Positions 17,115-24,736 of a stretch of 64,000 bases of DNA are shown in pieces; the stretch's first letter is position 1, and every line of letters begins with the position of its first letter. The translations under genes were made by a program, and so were the position numbers. This DNA is from Dyadobacter sp. NIV53 (GTDB taxonomy: Bacteria; Bacteroidota; Bacteroidia; Cytophagales; Spirosomataceae). The notes under the pieces were generated by a model that was not told where the DNA came from, ran no database searches, and saw only the letters and a list, made by a program, of their open reading frames with translations. Location of the stretch: positions 868,001 to 932,000 of the forward strand of contig NZ_CP081299.1 of the NCBI RefSeq assembly GCF_019711195.1, in the 5' to 3' direction.

Positions 17115-17972
17115 GAGTGTGTTGGGAAATTAAGTTTGGTTTTTAAGACATATTCGTTGTAACATTAATTGGGTATTTGCTAAATATAGCCATGCAACTG
17201 ACGAAGATGTGGTATATTCATAGTCTTTGACTAGCCTGCGGAAATAATTAGTCCAAGATATGCTTCTTTCTACCACCCACCGTTTTGCCACTGGAACAAA
17301 TCCTTTTGCTGATTCTGGACGGGAAGCTTTTTCAAAATCGAAACCAAATTCATTTATATTTTTAGCAAATACGCCGTTATACGCTTGGTCTCCATATATT
17401 TTTTCAAGACGATCACTATAATACAAAATATGTGGTACTAGTGCTAGAGCTGCTGGTCCATCTCCAATATTACCTGCGTGGACATGGGCAGCCCAAAGGC
17501 GACCACCGCTGTCAACAAGTAACTGTCTTTTACGCCCGTTAACTTTTTTGTTTGCATCAATTCCACGATCTTCAAAAATTCCTGGTGACAGTTTAACACT
17601 TTGACTATCAATGCAAAATATGGAAGGATATTCTTCTCTTTCTTGATTTTTTCTATCCAGTTGATTAACGACGCGGTTGATCCTTTCAAATAATCCATTA
17701 CGTTTCCACTTGTCAAAATAATAGTAAACAGCTTGCCAATTTGGCCATTGAGCAGGAAGGTTTCTCCACTGACAACCAGTTCGGACTACATAAAGTAAGG
17801 CATTCATCACCTGCCTAAGATCTAATTTTCTTTTTCTTTTTAAATTAAAAAATGGTAAAATTGCCTCCCATTGGGGATCGGTCAGTTCCAAAAACTGTTT
17901 GTTCACATCTTTGAAGTTTGGTCACAACAAAGTTGATACGATCCCTAATATTTTCAATATCCCAACACACTC
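17115..17972 (-). mobile_element. IS5-family insertion sequence with TAA target duplication
   Basis: Left end gagtgtgttggga and the inverted right end gagtgtgttggga are identical at 13 bases and are flanked by TAA on both sides (17112-17114 and 17973-17975), a 3-bp TNA-type target duplication. The enclosed 858 bp carries one transposase on the minus strand. The perfect ends and duplication suggest a recent insertion. Confidence 0.9.
17130..17906 (-). CDS. IS5 family transposase
   Basis: Protein of 258 residues with the IS5-family N-terminal block (ELTDPQWEAILPFFN, LLYVVRTGCQWRNLP, WQAVYYYFDKWKRNGLFERI) and a DDE core: SIFCIDSQSVKLS with the first Asp, KIYGDQAYNGVFAKNINEFG with the second, and KRWVVERSISWTNYFRRLVKDYE with the Glu. 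The arrangement and the TNA duplication fit the IS1031-like branch, but the subgroup is a guess. The reading frame is complete, so the copy may be active. Confidence 0.92.
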   Translation of the reverse strand: MNKQFLELTDPQWEAILPFFNLKRKRKLDLRQVMNALLYVVRTGCQWRNLPAQWPNWQAVYYYFDKWKRNGLFERINRVVNQLDRKNQEREEYPSIFCIDSQSVKLSPGIFEDRGIDANKKVNGRKRQLLVDSGGRLWAAHVHAGNIGDGPAALALVPHILYYSDRLEKIYGDQAYNGVFAKNINEFGFDFEKASRPESAKGFVPVAKRWVVERSISWTNYFRRLVKDYEYTTSSSVAWLYLANTQLMLQRICLKNQT

Positions 17973-17975
17973 TAA

Positions 17976-18266
17976 AATTATTTTTTCGGGATTTTGTAGT
18001 ATTGCTCTTGGGCTAATTCTTATTTGCAAATCCTTTTAAATTATATTTTTTTCTGAATAGCATCAAATTAGAACTACGACTATTGATACTGTTTATTTTA
18101 ACTGGTAATAAGGCTATCAATAAATATCATACCGTTTGAAAACCTGAATTTTGAGGGGAACGAACAGACTACATTTTAATATTCGAATACCCGACAAATT
18201 AAGGATAGGTACCGTGCCAGGTACAAAAGCTCATCATCCCTATGATTTGAGTAAAATAAACTAAAT
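17976..18266. other. Intergenic region, nothing recognised
   Basis: About 290 bp of AT-rich sequence between the IS5-type element and a small unknown reading frame. No hairpin, gene fragment or promoter was recognised. Confidence 0.4.
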
Positions 18267-18626
18267 GTGTGGTTATCCTTAATTGAAAGAATAGAGTCAT
18301 TATTGGCCATATATCAGGATGAATTACCAGATCTGGAGAATTTATTCCTGCACGAATTTAAGATTATAACTGGTCAAGATTTAATAATTTATATCCGGTT
18401 AGATCCAGGAAAACGTCCAAAGAAAATTCCCAAAAAGTGGTTAGATAGGAATGTAAACAGTGTACAAATAATTTTGGACTTAGTCCAGGCCAAAATTGAG
18501 AAAATAGATTTGGATAATAATATTTCCAGTATCGATAATATTATTATCGAGCAGATCAATAATTACAAAAGGATAATTTTGAGAGATGCTTTGCAGGCAG
18601 AAGTTTTATCTATAAAATCGACTTGA
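18267..18626 (+). CDS. Hypothetical protein, 119 residues
   Basis: An open frame beginning with GTG (VWLSLIERIES) that encodes a mostly alpha-helical, charged protein with no signal peptide or membrane segment. It contains LFLHEFKIITGQDLIIYIRL and ends LRDALQAEVLSIKST. No family is recognised. There is no ATG upstream in frame, so it may be the 3' part of a longer, disrupted gene; an IS5-type element ends about 290 bp upstream. Gene status is uncertain. Confidence 0.4.
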   Translation: MWLSLIERIESLLAIYQDELPDLENLFLHEFKIITGQDLIIYIRLDPGKRPKKIPKKWLDRNVNSVQIILDLVQAKIEKIDLDNNISSIDNIIIEQINNYKRIILRDALQAEVLSIKST

Positions 18627-18921
18627 ATATACCTGAGTTCATTAAGCGGATATCAAAACACATAAAATTTGAGTAATCAGAACAGGCTGCAAACTCGAAG
18701 GCCATCTTCTGCACTTAGGCTTCTTCCATGGATATTCTTTGACCTGTGTCGTCACAACACTACTGCCAGACGCAACTAAAGTGGCCGATATTCCTCTAAA
18801 ATCTCTCACTATAATCAAAATCCCAAATTCATCTTTAACGTATTCATAAAATTCTGCAGATGACCAGTGGAATTACACACCACGAGAAGCAAGATTCCAT
18901 CGTTCGTGCAGGGAATTGTTA
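18627..18921. other. Degraded region between fragments
   Basis: About 295 bp with scattered short open stretches but no recognisable protein match or RNA. It may be debris of mobile or accessory genes. Confidence 0.3.
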
Positions 18922-19135
18922 TTAAGGCAGTTGATTTTTTTCAACTTTCAGTTTTGAGCCCATTAATAATGCTGATGGGTCTATCAGCCAATTTCGATAT
19001 TGCCGTTCCTTTTCATCTACTTTAAAATAGGGCAACACATTAGGATTGTTAATTTATAAATCTTCAATATCAATATGGAACACTCCCCAATTTGATCGGA
19101 TCATAAATTTAGATACCTTGTCAAAACAGTAAATC
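18922..19135 (-). pseudogene. Gene remnant of unknown family with stop codon
   Basis: On the minus strand one frame reads FDKVSKFMIRSNWGVFHIDI, EDL, a TAA, then INNPNVLPYFKVDEKERQYR and NWLIDPSALLMGSKLKV to a stop at 18922. The composition and continuity are gene-like apart from the internal stop. I do not recognise the family. Its start and 5' part are missing or shifted. It lies in the decayed zone between two transposons and the acyltransferase. Confidence 0.4.
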
Positions 19136-19182
19136 AGCCACTATCATCACCTTAAATCCAACCTAACGGGATAATACATTAA

Positions 19183-20292
19183 ATGCAAACCAGCAAACCC
19201 ACCACAATAATCCTCCAAACCAAATCCCATTTCGAAATTCTCGATGGATTAAGAGGAGTTGCCGCCCTGGCCGTCGTAACATTTCATTTTATGGAATGGG
19301 TTTATACGGATCCCAGCAGGAATTTTATTGGACATGGGTTTTTGGCTGTCGATTTCTTCTTTTGCCTTTCGGGGTTTGTGATCGGATATGCTTATGACGA
19401 TCGTATAGCGAAAATGGGCGTTCTTAAGTTTTTTAAATTGAGGATTATCAGGTTGCATCCGCTGGTGGTAGCAGGATCTGTATTAGGCCTGCTGGCATTT
19501 TTGTTCGATCCGTTTGGCGGCCATCCCGAATTGTACAGCACCGGTAAGATCATTCTGGCATTTTTGTGTTCTGTCCTGCTAATTCCCTTGCCCGTCATAG
19601 CCGACCGTGGTTTTAACCTGTTCAGTTTCAATGCTCCGTCGTGGTCGTTGTTCTGGGAATATGCTGCCAATATTGTTTACGCAATTGGGCTTTACCGTAT
19701 CAGCCGTAGCTTCCTGCTGTTGCTGACCATACTTTCGGCTGTGGCAATCTGTGTTGTAGGTTATCGTTCCGGCAATTTACTGGGCGGATGGAGCGGCCCA
19801 ACTTTTTGGGACGGAGCTGCCCGGATTTCATACTCGTTTTTAGCAGGATTGCTTATTTACCGTGCCAATTGGATCATTAAAAATAAGCTGGGATTTACGG
19901 GGCTGGCTATGTTATTGCTCCTGGCCTTTATCATGCCATTTTCAAAATGGAACTGGTTATCCGAGCCTCTGGTCGTACTGTTTTACTTTCCCATACTGAT
20001 CGCTTTGGGCGCAGGGGCTACTTTAACGCATGGATTAAAAAAGGTTTGTTTGTTTTCGGGAAAGATCTCCTACCCGTTGTACATGACTCATTATGCGGTG
20101 TTATGGATGTTCGGTAATTATTACACGAGCCATAAACCGGGTACCACACAACTGGCTCTCATCATCATAGCCGGAATTGTGCTGCTCGTCGGAGCCGCGT
20201 ACCTGGTCATGGTCATTTATGATATCCCTGTAAGGAAATATTTAAGCAATAAATGGAATGAAAAGGTTGCCAAACAAACGATAGGTATTTAA
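19183..20292 (+). CDS. Acyltransferase 3 family (OafA-like) membrane protein
   Basis: Integral inner-membrane acyltransferase of 369 residues. It begins with EILDGLRGVAALAVVTFHF, in which the His is the family's conserved catalytic-site residue, followed by HGFLAVDFFFCLSGFVIGYA. Several further hydrophobic segments follow, with FSGKISYPLYMTHYAVLWMF near the C-terminus, a second family signature. Members transfer acyl groups, often acetyl, to sugars or other hydroxyl acceptors of the envelope; the acceptor is not predictable. The gene stands alone with no clear operon partner. Its start codon follows about 50 bp of AT-rich sequence, and a decayed gene lies upstream. Confidence 0.93.
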   Translation: MQTSKPTTIILQTKSHFEILDGLRGVAALAVVTFHFMEWVYTDPSRNFIGHGFLAVDFFFCLSGFVIGYAYDDRIAKMGVLKFFKLRIIRLHPLVVAGSVLGLLAFLFDPFGGHPELYSTGKIILAFLCSVLLIPLPVIADRGFNLFSFNAPSWSLFWEYAANIVYAIGLYRISRSFLLLLTILSAVAICVVGYRSGNLLGGWSGPTFWDGAARISYSFLAGLLIYRANWIIKNKLGFTGLAMLLLLAFIMPFSKWNWLSEPLVVLFYFPILIALGAGATLTHGLKKVCLFSGKISYPLYMTHYAVLWMFGNYYTSHKPGTTQLALIIIAGIVLLVGAAYLVMVIYDIPVRKYLSNKWNEKVAKQTIGI

Positions 20293-20340
20293 TAATTACG
20301 AAAAAATAACCTAAGCAATCTAGTAAATAGTATTGTGCAA

Positions 20341-20431
20341 TTTTGCCACAAAGGCACTAAGACACAAGAATTAAGTATATAAAAACATGCAAATCAACGG
20401 TTCGTCGTGTCTTAGTGCCTTGGTGGCAAAA
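20341..20431. repeat. Interspersed hairpin repeat
   Basis: Two 25-bp arms, starting ttttgccacaaaggcac at 20341 and the inverted ...gtgccttggtggcaaaa ending at 20431, differ at one base and can form a long hairpin around a 41-base loop. The arm sequence resembles a well-known interspersed element of many bacterial genomes (GCCAC.AAGGCAC.AAGACAC). It lies just downstream of the acyltransferase gene. Confidence 0.7.
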
Positions 20432-20439
20432 ATCCCTGG

Positions 20440-20580
20440 CTAACCTTCTGTAGTTACCAATTCCTCAACATATTCAGGAATATCAGCCGGTTGGCAGTCA
20501 AGTACTTTACAAATAGCATTCGCTTTGCCTGTTTTTAATGAAATAATCGACAATTTAATTTCCTCATCACTATTAATCCC
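20440..20580 (-). pseudogene. Remnant of XRE-type helix-turn-helix regulator
   Basis: A minus-strand frame ending at a TAG at 20440 reads DEEIKLSIISLKTGKANAIC then KVLDCQPADIPEYVEELV. The LKTGKA and KVLDCQP.DI.EY blocks are signatures of small Cro/XRE-type (HTH_26) regulators, but about eight residues between them (usually RFSTLEAI) are missing, and the N-terminal half is absent. No ATG is present in a suitable place. It is a decayed regulator next to the hairpin repeat. Confidence 0.55.
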
Positions 20581-20872
20581 GTATTAAAAAAACAGAAACT
20601 ACCAATCCAAAAAAGTTTGATTTCATTAACTTTACCAAATGAATACCAACACAGAATGTGTCGCAACGGCATTTCGTAGTCACGATTTATAATTAAAAGG
20701 CTTCAAAATTCGCGAGATTAACGACCTATCCTATCCTGCGCTTTTCCAAGGAAGAGATTTTTTAAATAGTTTTGCAGGTATATGCCAGTGTATTTACTGA
20801 AGAATTTATTGGAAGCCGGGACCGCACCGACGGCAAGTGTTACAGTATTTATTTTTGTGTAAAATATAAGTT
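20581..20872. other. Intergenic region before amidohydrolase
   Basis: About 290 bp with no gene seen. It should carry the amidohydrolase promoter; no clear operator or hairpin was found. Confidence 0.35.
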
Positions 20873-22204
20873 ATGGAACCACGATCAATTTCCCGAAAAA
20901 GTTTTATTAAAAGTTCGGCCGTTATACTTGCAGGTGGTTCGTTTATTGGGACTACACCAGCAGCTACAAATGAGGAAGAAGCAAAGCCAGTCAAAACGGA
21001 TAAGTCTTTTACTTTAAAAAACGTAAGGCTTGAAACAGGTTTTGAATATGATGAAGAAGGCGAAGTTGTGCATACCAGAACTGATCTGTTTCATGTACAG
21101 ATCGATGATGGAAAAATTAAAGCAATCCTTCCCAATAAACCTGATGCAAATGCTATTGACGCAAAAGGACTGCTTATGCTTCCGCCATTCAGGGATATGC
21201 ACATTCATCTTGATAAAACTTTTTATGGACTTCCCTGGAAAGCTAAGTCGGCCAGGAATAAAACAGTAAAGGATATGATTGCTTACGAACAGCAAATTAT
21301 ACCTGAACTGCTTAAAACTTCAACCGCCCGCACGGAAAAACTCATTGAGCTTTTACAGTCGCACGGTACAAATTATGCGAGATCTCATGTGAATATAGAG
21401 CCCACTTCCGGACTTAATTCCTTGAAAAATCTTCAAAAAGCTCTTGAAAACAAGAAAGATTCATTCCAGGCTGAGCTGGTTGCATTTCCCCAGCATGGCA
21501 TATATTATACGAAGTCAGAAGAACTGATGAAAGAGGCTGCCAAAATGGAGATTGATTTCATTGGCGGACTGGATCCTTACAGTATAGACGGGGCAATAGA
21601 AAAACACATGGATTTTGTTGTTCAGCTTGCACTTGACAACAACAAAGGCATTGATATTCATCTGCATGAAAGTGGCGAATCGGGTATAAAAACAATCAAT
21701 TACCTGATTGATAAAGTAAATGAAAATCCGGTATTGAAAGGCAAAACATTTGTAAGTCACAGTTTTGCACTTGCTAACCTGGATAAAGTTAAAACAGAAG
21801 AAACGGCTGAAAACCTTGCCAATGCGAAAGTAGGAATTGCGTCTACTATTCCGTTCGGAAGTACGATTATGCCGATTCCGCTATTATACAAACACGGCGT
21901 GGATGTCGTGGCCGGAAACGACTGTATAGTAGATTGGTGGAGTACTTTTGGCACCGGAAGCATTCTTCAGAAAGCCAACCTTGCAGCACAGTTATATGGT
22001 TACCGTACGGAATTCGACCTGTCGAGAATCCTGAAACTGGCTACTCATAATGTCCTTCCACTGGATGACAAAGGAATCCAGAGCTGGCCGAAAGCAGGCG
22101 ACGAAGCCAGTATGGTTCTGATCGACGCAAGCTGTTCGGCAGAAGCAGTTTCCAGGGTTTCACCCGTTAAATCACTGATTCACTGTGGGAAAATTGTGTA
22201 TTGA
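20873..22204 (+). CDS. Amidohydrolase, cytosine-deaminase-like, exported
   Basis: Protein of 443 residues. The N-terminus SRKSFIKSSAVILAGGSF resembles a twin-arginine signal with Lys in the second position, followed by a hydrophobic stretch, so export is likely but the route uncertain. The amidohydrolase core shows the metal motif DMHIHLDKTF (H110, H112), IHLHESGESG, VSHSFAL and the metal-ligand Asp region VVAGNDCIVDWWSTFG, in the order seen in cytosine deaminase and related metal-dependent amidohydrolases. It probably hydrolyses a C-N bond of a heterocycle or amide in the periplasm. The substrate cannot be read from the sequence. It is the only gene on this strand for 5 kb. Confidence 0.88.
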   Translation: MEPRSISRKSFIKSSAVILAGGSFIGTTPAATNEEEAKPVKTDKSFTLKNVRLETGFEYDEEGEVVHTRTDLFHVQIDDGKIKAILPNKPDANAIDAKGLLMLPPFRDMHIHLDKTFYGLPWKAKSARNKTVKDMIAYEQQIIPELLKTSTARTEKLIELLQSHGTNYARSHVNIEPTSGLNSLKNLQKALENKKDSFQAELVAFPQHGIYYTKSEELMKEAAKMEIDFIGGLDPYSIDGAIEKHMDFVVQLALDNNKGIDIHLHESGESGIKTINYLIDKVNENPVLKGKTFVSHSFALANLDKVKTEETAENLANAKVGIASTIPFGSTIMPIPLLYKHGVDVVAGNDCIVDWWSTFGTGSILQKANLAAQLYGYRTEFDLSRILKLATHNVLPLDDKGIQSWPKAGDEASMVLIDASCSAEAVSRVSPVKSLIHCGKIVY

Positions 22205-22253
22205 AGTTTTGTAAAAAGCTTGTAAGTCGCAAAGAATGTCTATAACTAAACTA

Positions 22254-22562
22254 TTAAACCTTTAATGACTTACTTTTCGATAAACTTAATAGCAAAGGTA
22301 CTCCAACAATGTAAGTCAGCAGTCCGAATGGTATTAAAACTATAACCCCTGTCATACACCCAACATTTTTATCTGCCATTCCATCTATTGATACAGTCAT
22401 TGCATAAATTGTATTCAAAAGTCCGATAATAATGAAAGTAATTCCTAGAACAATTTTCTCGCCAATTGAAATAATTTTTCGTTTTTTCCAATAATTGATG
22501 AATAAAAACAATATTCCAATTGGCAATAAAATTAACAGCGAAGGTAAAATCAAAATTTTCAT
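22254..22562 (-). CDS. Small hydrophobic membrane protein, unknown
   Basis: Protein of 102 residues with three predicted membrane segments (LPSLLILLPIGILFLFINYW, KIVLGITFIIIGLLNTIYAM and VIVLIPFGLLTYIVGVPLLL) separated by short loops, the first loop being basic (KKRK). No family recognised. The start Met and stop are clear. It lies alone between the amidohydrolase and a DUF1398 gene on the same strand as the latter. Confidence 0.6.
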   Translation of the reverse strand: MKILILPSLLILLPIGILFLFINYWKKRKIISIGEKIVLGITFIIIGLLNTIYAMTVSIDGMADKNVGCMTGVIVLIPFGLLTYIVGVPLLLSLSKSKSLKV

Positions 22563-22786
22563 TTTTTGATATTTTAAATTACTATCGAATTAAGTTTTAA
22601 CGATAAATATGGTTTATTTATTTGTCAGGACGACTTGGATGAAATTTTACTGATAGAGACTTTGGGTTTGGGATTTGGAGAAATCAGGGAAAGGTCCTCC
22701 TGATTACCAAAAACCCGATTGAAAAGCAAAAGATAAGGATTTGTTTATCAGACATTCTTGCAGTAAACCCATTTTGCAGGCAGTTT

Positions 22787-23176
22787 TTATTGTGGTATTT
22801 GTTCTATCAAAATTTTACAGCCTGCTTTGTCATAATAAGTACAGGTCATTTTGTCCATACAAACCGACCATTTTTCAATACCTGACTTTGCACAGTCGCT
22901 ACAGAAAGTTAGATAGTCCGTTTTGCCTTGTTGATGTGCCAAGATGTCTGTTTTAAACTGTTCAACGTTTGAAACTTGGGGAATTGTTAAAGTTTCATAC
23001 CTGGCAACTGACGAAGTTTTATAATCATTCGCACCATAATAGTCGGTATGACCGTCAGTCACAAAAGTTTCATAAAAGGTAACGCCCAATTTTTTGATGT
23101 CCTGAATGTATGCAGGAAAATCTGCACCTGATTTCACTTTACTGTGAACCGCTTTAATTTGTTCTACTGTAAACAT
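22787..23176 (-). CDS. DUF1398 family protein
   Basis: Protein of 129 residues that begins MFTVEQIKAVHSKVKSGADF and continues YIQDIKKLGVTFYETFVTDG with HTDYYGAND, the typical DUF1398 pattern of a small alpha/beta protein found widely in Bacteroidota. A C-terminal half with several Cys (FCSDCAKSGIEKWSVCMDKM and CTYYDKAGCKI) stands out but the Cys are not in a CxxC zinc-finger layout. Function of the family is unknown. No signal peptide. It precedes an AraC-type regulator gene on the same strand by 170 bp. Confidence 0.8.
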   Translation of the reverse strand: MFTVEQIKAVHSKVKSGADFPAYIQDIKKLGVTFYETFVTDGHTDYYGANDYKTSSVARYETLTIPQVSNVEQFKTDILAHQQGKTDYLTFCSDCAKSGIEKWSVCMDKMTCTYYDKAGCKILIEQIPQ

Positions 23177-23346
23177 TTTTTCTTTGCTTTAATTGTTAAA
23201 CGATTATTTAAATTACGAGCAACCATAATGCGTTGGGCTGTCAAAATGATTGTTGATTTAGAAGTCCCTTTTTCATTGCCTTTATAATAAGATTGCAATG
23301 CAAAGGTGCAACTGCTAAAATGCCCGTAATTGTAAAAAATCGTTTT

Positions 23347-24126
23347 TTACAAAAGGCGTTTGAAATTTTCGGGTGTGTCGCCTGTGAAATGTTTAAAGTC
23401 TTTTATGAAATGAGCCTGGTCGAAGAAATTGTTTTCGTAGCAGATTTTGGTCAACGTTTTGGTTTCGTTTAGATTGTCAAGAACTGCGTTGAAACGAACA
23501 ATAGAAGCAAATTTTTTGGCTGTTGTTCCAACTACTTTTCTAAATCGCTTTTCAAACGGGCTTGGGCTAATAGATAGTTTTTCGTTCAATTCTTTTATGC
23601 GGATAGTTCCATTACTTTGATAGATAAGTTTAACCGCTTCAAAAATTAATCTGTCAGTTTGTACATCTTTAAGTTGCGAAACTAAAAACTGCTCAACAAC
23701 TTTTACTCGCTGTTTGTCGGTAGTTGCAATGGTCAATTTTTGTTCTACTTCTGCTACACTTTTTTTATCGAAAATATCAGTAAGTGAAATGCTTAAATTG
23801 AATAGTTCGTTGGCAGGATGTGAAGCAAATTGGGTAAATCCAATTTCTGAGAAGTAAACCAATATAGTTCCGATATTGGCCGAGTTTTTGAAAATTTTGT
23901 AACCGTCAGTTATTCCTGTAATACCTGCCGTATTCAATTTACTTTCCATATTATTTTTTACGGCCGCAAGTTGTCCTTTGTATTGAAAACCGATAACAAG
24001 TCCAGAAGAAGGGAAAACTTTATATTCATTTTCCAATTCGTTCTCCGACACCACAAAATATTTGATGTAGGGTTTTAGCAGGTCGTTTGGAAAATATTTG
24101 TCAAATTTCATTCGTTTGTCTTTCAT
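23347..24126 (-). CDS. AraC family transcriptional regulator
   Basis: Protein of about 259 residues (ATG at 24126; a later ATG at 24111 giving MKFDKYFPNDLLKPYIKYF is equally plausible, and an upstream TTG at 24141 also exists). The N-terminal half is the DUF6597-type effector-binding domain (LKPYIKYFVVSENE and VFPSSGLVIGFQYKG), and the C-terminal half is an AraC helix-turn-helix (IRIKELNEKLSISPSPFEKR, FRKVVGTTAKKFASIVRF and LTKICYENNFFDQAHFIKDF). It probably responds to a small molecule. It may regulate the DUF1398 gene that follows it, because both are on the minus strand; this is inference. Confidence 0.9.
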   Translation of the reverse strand: MKDKRMKFDKYFPNDLLKPYIKYFVVSENELENEYKVFPSSGLVIGFQYKGQLAAVKNNMESKLNTAGITGITDGYKIFKNSANIGTILVYFSEIGFTQFASHPANELFNLSISLTDIFDKKSVAEVEQKLTIATTDKQRVKVVEQFLVSQLKDVQTDRLIFEAVKLIYQSNGTIRIKELNEKLSISPSPFEKRFRKVVGTTAKKFASIVRFNAVLDNLNETKTLTKICYENNFFDQAHFIKDFKHFTGDTPENFKRLL

Positions 24127-24216
24127 AAAAAGGGTTTGCAATATTGTTTTTTACGTTTCAGCGCTTTGGGTTCTGACAGGGAATCGAAGCACAAAAGTTC
24201 ATATTATTACCATAGT

Positions 24217-24447
24217 TTAATTGAGAAACTGCCGTTGAATTTTGCACTTCTGCCTGCCTGACGCAAAACCTTTGATAGTGGTTCGTTGTATGTCCAGCCC
24301 ATCTCTGAATCCTAATTTTAAAAGTATTTCCTTAATCTCCTTGTCAGATTTTGATTCAGATGCACAAAATGCAGGAATGTCAAGAGACTTTGGAAATTTT
24401 TGAGTTAAGAACGATTCAAAATTGAATTCTGTCTTATAAATTCTCAA
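24217..24447 (-). CDS. Short unknown reading frame, possibly a fragment
   Basis: A 76-residue frame that starts with TTG and reads RIYKTEFNFESFLTQKFPKS, then a charged segment KSDKEIKEILLKLGFRDG. Composition is like coding sequence but there is no ATG, no family match, and the C-terminal segment is very basic. It may be a gene remnant between the AraC regulator and katG. The rest of this 600-bp gap holds only the katG terminator. Confidence 0.25.
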   Translation of the reverse strand: MRIYKTEFNFESFLTQKFPKSLDIPAFCASESKSDKEIKEILLKLGFRDGLDIQRTTIKGFASGRQKCKIQRQFLN

Positions 24448-24675
24448 CTGATTAAGTTTTCTTAATTTTCCAAGACATGTTAATGATTTTAAAGTCTAAT
24501 CAGTGGCCTGTGCCCTCACAGGACGATTACCTGATTTGAAATTCAACTATATAATATGAGACCTGAAAATAATCTATAAACAATACAAATACACATCTCT
24601 ATTATTTGAATTCATACAAGAGACCTTCAACGTTTTCAATCTATCTCACAATCATATTAAAAACACCCACCAACC

Positions 24676-24717
24676 CAAAAAAGGGACATCTCAAAATCCG
24701 AGACATCCCTTTTTAAA
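24676..24717 (-). terminator. Terminator after katG
   Basis: Read on the minus strand, aagggatgtctc is paired with gagatgtccctt, with an internal CA/CA mismatch, and is followed by a run of T. It lies about 20 bp after the katG stop. Confidence 0.65.
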
Positions 24718-24736
24718 ACAATATTTACTTTACAAA

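Noticed and set aside
18720..18870. Possible ISL3-type transposase debris suggested by a Cys/Arg-rich frame
   Set aside because: Frames are interrupted and no catalytic motif can be shown.
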